In this document: piece after piece, positions 43,534-51,680 of the stretch
How positions within the stretch are numbered: position 1 is the first letter of the stretch
How the letters are laid out: the number at the start of each line of letters is the position of its first letter
Assembly: GCF_001042615.1 (NCBI RefSeq)
Contig: NZ_AP012327.1
Coordinates: 930,001 to 994,000 of the forward strand
DNA length: 64,000 nucleotides
Source: Bifidobacterium catenulatum subsp. kashiwanohense JCM 15439 = DSM 21854
GTDB taxonomy: Bacteria > Actinomycetota > Actinomycetes > Actinomycetales > Bifidobacteriaceae
Reading direction: 5' to 3'
Translations under genes and position numbers: made by a program
Notes under the pieces: model-generated
Databases searched by the model: none
What the model saw: the letters and a program-made list of their open reading frames with translations, nothing else
What the model was told of the DNA's origin: nothing

Positions 43534-46194
43534 GTGGAGCAGAATATGGGGCCAAGCCTGTGCGATCCGCAAAGTCTAATCAAGGACCTCAATCCGCAAC
43601 AGATGGAAGCGGTGAAGTACTACGGCCAGGCCCTGCTTATCGGAGCAGGCGCCGGATCCGGTAAGACCCGCGTGCTCACCAGACGCATCGCATGGCTGCT
43701 GGCACACGGTTTTTGGGCGAGCAGCATTCTCGCCATCACCTTCACGAACAAGGCCGCAGCGGAAATGCGTGAACGTCTTGCTGCTCTCGTAGGGCCTGAA
43801 GCCGAACATATGTGGATCTCCACCTTCCATTCCGCGTGCGTGCGTATCCTCCGACGAGACGGCAAGGAAATCGGCCTTACCTCTGGATTCTCCATTTATG
43901 ACACGGCTGATTGCGAACGTTTGGTCAAGCTCATCAGCGGCGATTTGAACATCGATACGAAACGGTATACGCCGCGCATGCTGCTCGGCAAAATCTCCGA
44001 CTGCAAGAATTCATTGACTTCATGGCAGGACCAGCTAAAAAATGTGAACTGCGACTACAAGCCAGGCCAGCGCGGATATCAGGTTTCGGCCGGCGACGTC
44101 GACGAGCTGGTCGCCGTGGTCTATGCGGAGTACCAGCGCCGTCTGGCCATGGCGAACGCCGTGGATTTTGACGACCTGATCATGCGCACCGTCGAATTGT
44201 TCCAGCGTTGCCCACAGGTAAGCGAATACTATCGGCATAAGTTCCGTTATATTTTTGTGGACGAGTATCAGGACACCAACCATGCGCAATATGTGCTCGT
44301 ACGCGAGCTTTCCGGCATTGACTCGGGAGAAGAGCCCGATCAACATATGCGTGGCGCGGGCCGTGTCGGACCGTCTTGGATTACGGTGGTAGGTGATTCC
44401 GACCAGTCGATTTATGCGTTCCGAGGCGCGGATATTCGTAATATTCAGGATTTCGAGCAGGATTTCCCTAATGCGAAAACCATCATGCTTGAGCAGAATT
44501 ATCGTTCGACGCAGACCATTCTCGACGCAGCCAACGCGGTGATTGCAAGAAATGAAAATCGCAAGCCGAAAAAATTGTGGACAGCACTTGGCGAAGGCGA
44601 CAAAATCGTCGGATACGCGGCCGACAACGCACAGCAGGAAGCAGGGTGGATAGCCAACGAAATCGCGCGAATCCACGAAGAGGAAGGCATCGCATACCGC
44701 GACATCGCCATCATGTACCGTGCCAACGCGCAATCACGTTCGCTTGAAGAAGCCATGATCAATGCCAATCTTCCATATCAGCTGGTCGGTGGCACCAAAT
44801 TCTACGAGCGTAGGGAAATCAAGGATGCGCTCGCATATCTGCAGGCCATCGTGAATCCTGCGGACAATGTGAACGTCCGCCGCATCCTCAACGTGCCGAA
44901 GCGTGGATTGGGCGTTCGTGCAGAAGGCCTCATTGCCGCGTATGCGGATGCTCACGACGCTACGTTTTTTGGTGCGATTGAACATATGGAGCAGATTGAA
45001 GGCATGTCCGCGCGTACGACGAAGCCGTTGGGCGTGTTCCGCGACATGATGCATGGGCTTGCGGATTTCGCGAAGGACCATGATACGAAACCATCCGAAG
45101 TGGTTGCCGAAGTGCTCTCCAAGAGTGGGATTTTGGAGGAGCTGCAGCGCTCCGAGGATCCGCAGGACGCTTCCCGCGTCGACAATCTTTCCCAGCTGCA
45201 GTCGGTGGCTGCGGAATTCGAGCAGAACACGCCTGATGCCACGTTGGCGGGATTCTTGGAAACTACGGCTTTGGTGGCCGATTCCGACCAGTTGCCGGGG
45301 GAGAACGAGGACTTCGGCAAAGTAACGATGATGACCCTGCATACGGCTAAGGGTCTGGAATATCCGTACGTATTCCTGACCGGCATGGAGCAGGGAACAT
45401 TCCCGCACCAGCGGGCTATGGAGGACACCAGTGAGCTTGCCGAGGAGCGTCGCCTTGCCTATGTGGGCATCACCCGCGCGAAGCGTCGCCTGTATGTGAC
45501 GCGTGCGGCCGTGCGTGCGCAATGGGGGCAAGCCAACGATATGATGCCCAGCCAGTTCCTTGACGAGATTCCCGACGAGCTGATCGATTGGAAAAGACGT
45601 GAGGCCGGAGTCGAACGCATGCGTGCCAGCTGGCGGAATGATGACGACGAGTTCGGCGGCTGGGACGATGACGACGATTTCGGATCAGTGCCGTTCGGTG
45701 GTTCCTTATATGGAAAGTCGAGTTATGGTGGTTCCTCATATGGTTCCGGTATGTATGGATCGCGGTCCTCGTATGGGTCGGGTCGCGTGCAATACGGTGG
45801 TTCATCCGCGCGCGTCGCATCATCCTCATACGGCTCCAGTTCGCAACGTTCGTATGCAGGAGCAGGATCGAGCTCCTCATATGGCTCTTCGTACGGTTCG
45901 TACGGCTCTGGAAAGCCCAGCGGAAAATCTGGCAAGGTCACTACTAGGCGCGTCAAGCCGAAAACCAAACCTGTGGACCTGACCAAATCTTCGCAGGCAA
46001 GCCAAACCGACAATCGGAGCGGCTTGAGCATCTCGGACGTGCATGTCGGAGACAGGCTCACGCATGACCATTTCGGCATGGGCACGGTCGTCGAGACACA
46101 GGACAAAGGCGCGAATTCGGTCATTACCGTTGATTTTGGCAATGGTGAGGTCAAACGTTTGCTGCTGCGTATGGCACCCATCGAAATGCTGTGA
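43534..46194 (+). CDS. pcrA: ATP-dependent DNA helicase PcrA/UvrD with Ser/Tyr/Gly-rich linker
   Basis: An 886-aa superfamily 1A helicase: Walker A GAGAGSGKT (37-45), motif Ic FTNKAAAEM, motif II DEYQDTN, motif III VVGDSDQSIYAFRGA, motif V TLHTAKGLEYP and motif VI YVGITRAKRRLYV. After the core, residues ~714-800 are a low-complexity stretch of repeated SYGS-like units, then a C-terminal tudor-like module (GDRLTHDHFGMGTVV) that in PcrA contacts RNA polymerase. It starts at GTG 43534 after AGAGGAA. Roles are repair and removal of blocks to replication and transcription. Confidence 0.94.
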   Translation: MEQNMGPSLCDPQSLIKDLNPQQMEAVKYYGQALLIGAGAGSGKTRVLTRRIAWLLAHGFWASSILAITFTNKAAAEMRERLAALVGPEAEHMWISTFHSACVRILRRDGKEIGLTSGFSIYDTADCERLVKLISGDLNIDTKRYTPRMLLGKISDCKNSLTSWQDQLKNVNCDYKPGQRGYQVSAGDVDELVAVVYAEYQRRLAMANAVDFDDLIMRTVELFQRCPQVSEYYRHKFRYIFVDEYQDTNHAQYVLVRELSGIDSGEEPDQHMRGAGRVGPSWITVVGDSDQSIYAFRGADIRNIQDFEQDFPNAKTIMLEQNYRSTQTILDAANAVIARNENRKPKKLWTALGEGDKIVGYAADNAQQEAGWIANEIARIHEEEGIAYRDIAIMYRANAQSRSLEEAMINANLPYQLVGGTKFYERREIKDALAYLQAIVNPADNVNVRRILNVPKRGLGVRAEGLIAAYADAHDATFFGAIEHMEQIEGMSARTTKPLGVFRDMMHGLADFAKDHDTKPSEVVAEVLSKSGILEELQRSEDPQDASRVDNLSQLQSVAAEFEQNTPDATLAGFLETTALVADSDQLPGENEDFGKVTMMTLHTAKGLEYPYVFLTGMEQGTFPHQRAMEDTSELAEERRLAYVGITRAKRRLYVTRAAVRAQWGQANDMMPSQFLDEIPDELIDWKRREAGVERMRASWRNDDDEFGGWDDDDDFGSVPFGGSLYGKSSYGGSSYGSGMYGSRSSYGSGRVQYGGSSARVASSSYGSSSQRSYAGAGSSSSYGSSYGSYGSGKPSGKSGKVTTRRVKPKTKPVDLTKSSQASQTDNRSGLSISDVHVGDRLTHDHFGMGTVVETQDKGANSVITVDFGNGEVKRLLLRMAPIEML

Positions 46195-46314
46195 TGAAGC
46201 TGGAAAGCATATGAAGCCTTTCTCTATAGCACGAAGTTGAAGAAAAAACAAGACTTTCTTTTTCAAAAAGACCTTGCAATAATCGGCGATGCTTGTCTTT
46301 TTGAGAGGAAAAAC

Positions 46315-46713
46315 ATGAATAAGAAACTGTATGCCGGTATTTCGCAGATTCTGCTTGGCGCTTTGGTGGCCATCGCACCGCAGACCTTCGCCCACGTGTG
46401 CGCGGTCAAAGAAACGCCGATGGCATGCCATTACACGGCTCAGGCCGCGCTCGGCATCGGCATTGTGATTGCGGTGCTTGGTGTCGCCGGACTGTTCGTT
46501 TCCGATCAGACCCGTGCTGGTCTTGACATTGCCAATGCCGTGCTTGGTGTGCTGACCATCACTGTGCCGACCGTGCTTATCGGCGTGTGCAAGGGTGCCA
46601 TGATGCACTGCCATATGGTCACCTTGCCGACGCTGATCGTGCTTGGTGTGCTGCTGGCCGTGCTCGCGGCAATCGCCGCGTATCTTGATCTCAAGCCGGC
46701 AAAGCGCGCCTGA
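46315..46713 (+). CDS. DUF4418 membrane protein
   Basis: A 132-aa protein with four hydrophobic segments and conserved Cys/His in the loops (FAHVCAVKETPMACHYTAQA and VCKGAMMHCHMVT). GAGAGGA precedes ATG 46315. It is followed directly by an ABC permease and ATPase in one transcription unit. The family is of unknown function and is often found beside MacB-type ABC genes. The paired Cys/His loops might bind a metal or form disulfides; this is inference. Confidence 0.8.
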   Translation: MNKKLYAGISQILLGALVAIAPQTFAHVCAVKETPMACHYTAQAALGIGIVIAVLGVAGLFVSDQTRAGLDIANAVLGVLTITVPTVLIGVCKGAMMHCHMVTLPTLIVLGVLLAVLAAIAAYLDLKPAKRA

Positions 46714-46720
46714 TCTTACG

Positions 46721-47935
46721 ATGGCGAATCACATCACCCTCGCCGGTTTGCCGCTGGTCAACCTCAAGCGCAAACCGTTTCGTACTGCAGCGCTTACCAT
46801 CGTCGTCACCATGCTTACCGTGGCCTTTTATGGAGGCTCGCTGCTGTCCATGAATCTTGAGGCTGGTTTGAACAGCATGCAGGAACGTATGGGCGCCGAT
46901 CTTATGGTCACGCCGCAAAACACCAAAAACGAGGCCGAGGCGCTGCTGACCAATGGATCAGCAAGTACGTTCTACTTCACCAACGACATCACCGGTGAAG
47001 TGGCGAAAGCCGATGGCATCGACGAAATCACGGAACAAACATATATCTCATCGCTGGCCGCCGCATGCTGCGACGAAAAAGTGCAGATCATCGGATTCAA
47101 TCCAGATACCGACTTCGTAATCACCCCTTGGATCGCATCGCAGTTCGACGGCACGCTCCAGCGCGGTCAGATCGTTGCCGGAGCCAGCATCAACGTGTCG
47201 GGCGATAACACGGTCAAACTGTACGGACATGAATTCCCAGTGGCGGCGCAACTTGCCAACACGGGTACGTCACTCGACAATTCTGTATTCGTGAACATGC
47301 AGACCGTTCCCGACGTGGTCGGCTATTCCGCCAAGGTGGGTCATGCCGCCATACCGGAAGAATATGCCGACAAAGCCGTTTCAGCAGTGCTCCTCAAAGT
47401 CAAAGACGGTTATTCCGCTCAGCAGGTCGCTGCGAACATCATCAAAACGACCGGAATCAAAAGCCTTGGATACGTGTATCCAGGCGGTATTACGGCTACC
47501 ACGAAATCCAATCTGAACGTGATTATTCGCTACGTGACCATTTTCGTCGTGGTGTTCTGGATTATGGGCCTGATCGTGCTGCTTGCGGTGTTTTCGTCCG
47601 CCATGAACGAACGTAAGCGTGAATTCGCCGCGTATCGTATTCTTGGCGCCAATCGCTCCACTTTGGTTGCCATCATCGTGAAGGAATCAGCCATGATTGG
47701 AGCTTCGGGCGGAGTTGTTGGCATTGCGGTCGCATCGCTTGCGATTTTCCCGTTCAGTACGCTTATCGGACGGCAACTGCAGTTGCCATATCTGCAAACC
47801 AACATATGGAATGTGTTGGCATTGATCGCAGTGAGTTTCGTGTTCGCAGTGCTTACCGGACTACTTGCCTCCGTAGTGACGGCGGTGAAACTTTCCGCTC
47901 CCGAAACCTATCTGACTTTGAGAGAAGGTGAATGA
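46721..47935 (+). CDS. ABC transporter permease, FtsX/MacB type
   Basis: A 404-aa permease with an N-terminal membrane segment (FRTAALTIVVTMLTVAFYGG), a large extracytoplasmic domain (about 45-265) and three C-terminal segments with the FtsX fold (AVFSSAMNERKREFAAYRILGA is the typical coupling helix). It starts at ATG 46721, 8 nt after DUF4418, and overlaps the ATPase start. Such mechanotransmission ABC systems export peptides or act on envelope proteins; substrate unknown. Confidence 0.88.
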   Translation: MANHITLAGLPLVNLKRKPFRTAALTIVVTMLTVAFYGGSLLSMNLEAGLNSMQERMGADLMVTPQNTKNEAEALLTNGSASTFYFTNDITGEVAKADGIDEITEQTYISSLAAACCDEKVQIIGFNPDTDFVITPWIASQFDGTLQRGQIVAGASINVSGDNTVKLYGHEFPVAAQLANTGTSLDNSVFVNMQTVPDVVGYSAKVGHAAIPEEYADKAVSAVLLKVKDGYSAQQVAANIIKTTGIKSLGYVYPGGITATTKSNLNVIIRYVTIFVVVFWIMGLIVLLAVFSSAMNERKREFAAYRILGANRSTLVAIIVKESAMIGASGGVVGIAVASLAIFPFSTLIGRQLQLPYLQTNIWNVLALIAVSFVFAVLTGLLASVVTAVKLSAPETYLTLREGE

Positions 47936-48771
47936 TGGCGGAAAACACGGTTCTCGAAGTAAAAGAGCTCACTCGCGAGTTCACACGTCGTGGCAAACCG
48001 TTCGCGGCTGTGGATCATGTCGATTTCACCTTGAATCAAGGCGAGTTTGTGGCGATCGTCGGACGTTCCGGCAATGGTAAAAGCACGTTGCTGAATCTTA
48101 TAACCGGTCTGCTTAAACCCACGTCCGGATCCATCGATTTGGATGGTAACGACGTGACGCGGCTGAATGACAGGCAAATGTCGATCGTACGCAATCGCAC
48201 CATCGGTTTCGTCACGCAAAGCCAGACGTTGTTGCAGAATCTTACGGCGCTTGACAATGTGATTCTTCCTTCCGTTCTGCAGAACGGCAAAACAGAGCAG
48301 TGCGATACCCAGGTACTTGCGGATTCGCACGATTTGAAAGCGACGGAAGAGAACGCTTCTGATTCGCCTTCCGAACAGACGGTCGATGACGGACTTCCGG
48401 ATGTCATTGCGGCGGTTCCGGTGGCAAAAACGCAAAACAATCTCGTTCAGGATCATGCCGTGGAACGTGCGCACTCGTTGTTGCGCCGACTGCAGGTCGA
48501 TGACTTGGCGGAATGCTATCCGAAAGAACTTTCCGGTGGTGAGATGAGACGTGTCAGCATAGCGCGAGCTTTGATGAACGGTCCGAAACTACTGATTGCC
48601 GATGAGCCCACCGGCGATTTAGACGCCGAAAGCACTGCCATCGTTATGAGGCTACTGCAGGAAGCCGCCAAAGACGGTACGGCCGTACTCATGGTCACCC
48701 ATGATCCGGATGCGCTCGCATATGTGGATCGAACTTACCGCATGGACAGAGGCGTACTGTCTGAGGCATAG
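47932..48771 (+). CDS. ABC transporter ATP-binding protein with acidic insertion
   Basis: A 279-aa ATPase: Walker A GRSGNGKST, Q-loop FVTQSQTLL, signature LSGGEMRR, Walker B LLIADEPTGDLD and H-loop VTHD. Compared with LolD/MacB-type ATPases (~230 aa) there is an extra stretch of about 55 residues (about 115-170, Ser/Glu/Asp-rich) between the Q-loop region and the signature helix. The start ATG 47932 overlaps the permease stop. It pairs with the preceding permease. The insertion is unusual. Confidence 0.9.
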   Translation: MMAENTVLEVKELTREFTRRGKPFAAVDHVDFTLNQGEFVAIVGRSGNGKSTLLNLITGLLKPTSGSIDLDGNDVTRLNDRQMSIVRNRTIGFVTQSQTLLQNLTALDNVILPSVLQNGKTEQCDTQVLADSHDLKATEENASDSPSEQTVDDGLPDVIAAVPVAKTQNNLVQDHAVERAHSLLRRLQVDDLAECYPKELSGGEMRRVSIARALMNGPKLLIADEPTGDLDAESTAIVMRLLQEAAKDGTAVLMVTHDPDALAYVDRTYRMDRGVLSEA

Positions 48772-48799
48772 CGTCGAAATGGCGGCGTGACATGCCGAA

Positions 48800-48830
48800 G
48801 AGGGCGGAACGGCAAGCTCGTCCCGCCCTC
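48800..48830 (+). terminator. Terminator after the ABC operon
   Basis: GAGGGCGG (48800-48807) pairs with CCGCCCTC (48823-48830). No long T-run follows. Confidence 0.6.
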
Positions 48831-49049
48831 ATGTGTATTATTGACGATTGGTGTGCACCCGTAGGGGACGCACCGTCTGGAGTCTTAGCCCATCAGTGGG
48901 TCGGCGGCCGATACGAGCTGTACTATGGCATGTGTTCAAGCCGTTCGTGTTCTGCACGAAGAAGCACTGGAGAGGCTGGCTCAGCGCATATCGGGAAACC
49001 GGTTTGCGTTCCGTTCAGACAACGACAGAACAAACAAAGGATTAAACCA

Positions 49050-49676
49050 ATGACGAACGTTCAGCGTTCTCGCCGCCAGGTGCGTCTTTCCCGCGCCCTC
49101 GGCATCGCACTGACCCCTAAGGCTCAGCGCATTTTCGAAAAGCGTCCGTATGCTCCGGGCGAGCACGGTCGCACCCGCCGTCGCACTGAGTCCGATTACG
49201 CAGTGCGTCTGCGCGAAAAGCAGCGTCTTCGCGCTCAGTATGGCATCTCCGAGAAGCAGCTTCGCGCCGCTTACGAGAAGGGTACCCACACCGCCGGTCA
49301 GACCGGTAACGCCATGCTGACCGACCTTGAGACCCGTCTTGACGCTCTGGTTCTGCGTGCAGGCTTCGCCCGCACCACCGCCCAGGCCCGTCAGTTCGTG
49401 GTCCACCGCCACATCCTCGTTGACGGCAACGTCGTCGACCGCCCGTCTTACCGTGTCAAGCCTGGCCAGACCATTCAGGTCAAGGCCAAGAGCCAGACCA
49501 TGGTTCCCTTCCAGGCCGCTGCCGAAGGCGTGCACCGCGATGTGCTGCCGGCGGTTCCGGGCTACTTGGATGTCAACCTGCCTTCTCTGAAGGCCACCCT
49601 GACTCGCAAGCCTGAAGCCGAGGAGATCCCGGTGCAGGTCAACATCCAGTACGTGGTCGAATTCTACGCCCGCTGA
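49050..49676 (+). CDS. rpsD: 30S ribosomal protein S4
   Basis: A 208-aa S4, the assembly-initiating protein that binds 16S rRNA; in other bacteria it also regulates its own mRNA. Seen are RRQVRLSRALGIALTPKAQRIFEKRPY at the start in an actinobacterial form, YAPGEHG, and the S4 RNA-binding domain (RLDALVLRAGFARTTAQARQ). The zinc-binding Cys motif of some S4 forms is absent. AAAGGA lies before ATG 49050; a longer frame upstream is not conserved. A leader of about 220 nt with a TACTAT hexamer at about 48922 may carry the promoter. Confidence 0.97.
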   Translation: MTNVQRSRRQVRLSRALGIALTPKAQRIFEKRPYAPGEHGRTRRRTESDYAVRLREKQRLRAQYGISEKQLRAAYEKGTHTAGQTGNAMLTDLETRLDALVLRAGFARTTAQARQFVVHRHILVDGNVVDRPSYRVKPGQTIQVKAKSQTMVPFQAAAEGVHRDVLPAVPGYLDVNLPSLKATLTRKPEAEEIPVQVNIQYVVEFYAR

Positions 49677-49722
49677 TCTGGATTTACATACTGTAAGAAC
49701 CTACAGTATAAGGACATACAGC

Positions 49723-49757
49723 AAGAGCCTCGCAATCCCAACGGTTGCGAGGCTCTT
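49723..49757. terminator. Terminator between rpsD and the holin-like gene
   Basis: Perfect 13-nt arms (49723-49735 and 49745-49757) between convergent genes. Confidence 0.8.
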
Positions 49758-49785
49758 CGCTATCTAGTAAACGAACTGTTAACGC

Positions 49786-50151
49786 CTAGTCGCCTATGAT
49801 GCCTCCTACAATGCCACTGACAATCGTCATGACAAGAGAGCCGAGCACAGACCATACGAATCCGTCAATAGTGACGCCCACAGAGAAAAACGACAGCGCC
49901 AACCATGATGCGAGCTGCATGAACAGCCAGTTGATCACCAATGCGACCAATCCGAACGAAATAATCGACAACGGCAATGCGATGATGTGGATGATCGGCT
50001 TGATGGAAGCGTTGATCAGCGCCATGAACAAAGCGAACGCAGCAACGCCAAGCACAGGAGGCTCTCCGATGGCATGCATGCCGGGGAGAACCGCGACCAT
50101 AACGCCCGCCGCGACAGTAAGAATTAGCCAACGAGAAATAAAATGACCCAT
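49786..50151 (-). CDS. Phage-holin family IV (YvlD-like) membrane protein
   Basis: A 121-aa protein with four transmembrane segments (WLILTVAAGVMVAVLPG, LGVAAFALFMALINA, IIALPLSIISFGLVALVINWLFM, VLGSLVMTIVSGIVGGIIG) and the family core PIIHIIALPLSIISFG. Despite the name, chromosomal members are not known as holins and are probably envelope proteins. ATG 50151 has no ribosome site, but TACGAT (50158-50163, minus) lies 6 nt upstream, so it appears leaderless. Confidence 0.85.
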   Translation of the reverse strand: MGHFISRWLILTVAAGVMVAVLPGMHAIGEPPVLGVAAFALFMALINASIKPIIHIIALPLSIISFGLVALVINWLFMQLASWLALSFFSVGVTIDGFVWSVLGSLVMTIVSGIVGGIIGD

Positions 50152-50157
50152 AACAAC

Positions 50158-50163
50158 ATCGTA
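50158..50163 (-). promoter_or_regulatory. -10 hexamer of a putative leaderless promoter
   Basis: TACGAT on the minus strand, 6 nt before ATG 50151, no Shine-Dalgarno sequence. Confidence 0.4.
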
Positions 50164-50195
50164 TAGCATGAATTTGCTCAAACCGTGAGGGTAGC

Positions 50196-50879
50196 ATGGA
50201 ACCCATGTTGCTTCATCTTCATCTCGTCCGACACGGGCAGACGTTTTTCAACCGATATAACAGGTTGCAGGGCTGGTCGAATTCTCCATTGACGGAATCC
50301 GGCATCGCCGACGCAGACAAAGCCGCAAACAAATTGAAGGATTTCGATTTTGCCGCGGCATATTGCTCCGACACCACGCGTGCGCAGATGACCGCCCAGC
50401 GTATTCTCGATGCGAACGAGGCGTCCGGGCATGTTCGCCCTCAATTGATGAGCGACATGCATTTCCGTGAACAGTTCTACGGCTATTTCGAAGGCCAGGA
50501 TATGGGTGTGGCATGGACCGCCGCTGGAGGCCCCCACGGTGCGAAGAACTACAATGACATCGTTGAAAAGTACGGCCTTGGTGCGACGCGCGACTTCCTC
50601 AAAGAGGCTGATCCGTTCCATGACGCCGAATCCGATGCCGAGTATTGGGCGAGGGTCGAAGCCGGTTTTGCTTTGATCGCATCCAATCCCATGTTGAAAG
50701 ATGGCGATGATGTGCTGCAGATTTCCCACGGCAACACGCTGCTGAGCCTTATGCACCGTTTTGCTCCGGAAGGATACGATTTGAGTGAACGCCCGGCCAA
50801 TGGATCGGTGACCGCTCTTGACTTCGATACGACGAAACCCATCGAAGAAGCGGTAAGCGTCATTTCATACAACCAGTGA
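50196..50879 (+). CDS. Histidine phosphatase family protein (phosphoglycerate-mutase-like)
   Basis: A 227-aa branch-1 histidine phosphatase. The RHG motif with the phospho-accepting His is LVRHGQTFFNR, with the second His in ISHGNT (about residue 180) and the catalytic acid region MSDMHFREQFYG. GAGGG precedes ATG 50196. Members include cofactor-dependent mutases and many broad phosphatases; the lack of mutase-specific insertions favours a phosphatase. It is divergent from the holin-like gene. Confidence 0.88.
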   Translation: MEPMLLHLHLVRHGQTFFNRYNRLQGWSNSPLTESGIADADKAANKLKDFDFAAAYCSDTTRAQMTAQRILDANEASGHVRPQLMSDMHFREQFYGYFEGQDMGVAWTAAGGPHGAKNYNDIVEKYGLGATRDFLKEADPFHDAESDAEYWARVEAGFALIASNPMLKDGDDVLQISHGNTLLSLMHRFAPEGYDLSERPANGSVTALDFDTTKPIEEAVSVISYNQ

Positions 50880-50967
50880 ACATAGCTTGCCTTAGGTCGG
50901 GGCTTTTTACTACTGTTATGCGGGTATTGTGTTCGCGGGCAACCGTGGGACTGAAAAGAGGTTCAAG

Positions 50968-51357
50968 ATGGGTGTTGGAGAAATAGCCGGTCTGATTGCG
51001 GCAATCGCTTTTGCGATTCTTGCTGGTTTCATGATCTACCCGTTGATTCGTCTCGGTAAGCTGTTCGACCAGATCGCCGAGACCGTCAAAGATACGGGGG
51101 ATCATGCGATTCCCGCGCTTGACGAAAGTGTGGTCACCGTCCAGCAGGTCAACAAATCGTTGGAAGACGTCAACAAGATCTCCGCAGCGGCTTCCACGAC
51201 GGCCAATAATGTCGGTGCGCTGACCGATCTGTATGGATCGTTCCTCGGTAAGCCGGTCATTAAGGTCGCTTCCGCGGCATATGCCCTGAAAACCACTGCG
51301 CAGTCCTTCATGAACAAGAAGAACGTCAACAGCGCAGCAAGCAACAAGGGGGAGTGA
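50968..51357 (+). CDS. DUF948-containing membrane-anchored protein
   Basis: A 129-aa protein with one N-terminal membrane anchor (IAGLIAAIAFAILAGFMIYPLI), then a helical stretch (LFDQIAETVKDTGDHAI, VVTVQQVNKSLEDVNKI) typical of DUF948, and a Lys/Asn-rich tail. AGAGGTT precedes ATG 50968. It is the first of three genes leading to alaS, overlapping the next gene by 1 nt. The family resembles methyl-accepting-type coiled coils; function unknown. Confidence 0.82.
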   Translation: MGVGEIAGLIAAIAFAILAGFMIYPLIRLGKLFDQIAETVKDTGDHAIPALDESVVTVQQVNKSLEDVNKISAAASTTANNVGALTDLYGSFLGKPVIKVASAAYALKTTAQSFMNKKNVNSAASNKGE

Positions 51358-51593
51358 TGTTCAAGCGTCTCTTCTGGATTTCCATCGGTGTGGGCATCGG
51401 TGCTGTGGCCGTGACCAAGGCACAGGCATACGTCAAGGCCAACACTCCTGACGCGGCCAGGCAGTTCCTGCTTGGACCAGACCAAGATCATGTGGCCGTA
51501 CGTACCCTTGAAGGCTTGTTCAATGAGTTCGACAAAGCACGCCGAGCCCGCGAGGCTGAACTTAATACCAAATATGCGAGCAAAATCAGCTGA
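51357..51593 (+). CDS. Small membrane-anchored protein between DUF948 gene and alaS
   Basis: A 78-aa protein with an N-terminal hydrophobic segment (LFWISIGVGIGAVAVTKAQAY) and a charged helical C-terminus (FNEFDKARRAREAELNTKYA). ATG 51357 overlaps the preceding TGA by one base, with GGGGGAG as ribosome site. The gene trio with alaS is common in actinobacteria. Function unknown. Confidence 0.78.
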   Translation: MFKRLFWISIGVGIGAVAVTKAQAYVKANTPDAARQFLLGPDQDHVAVRTLEGLFNEFDKARRAREAELNTKYASKIS

Positions 51594-51680
51594 TTCTTCA
51601 GCGTGACACAAGTTCAGACAACAATTACGAATTCTTTGGAAGGCATTAGGCCTTCCAACAAAAAAGGAGCTCAATCTCAA

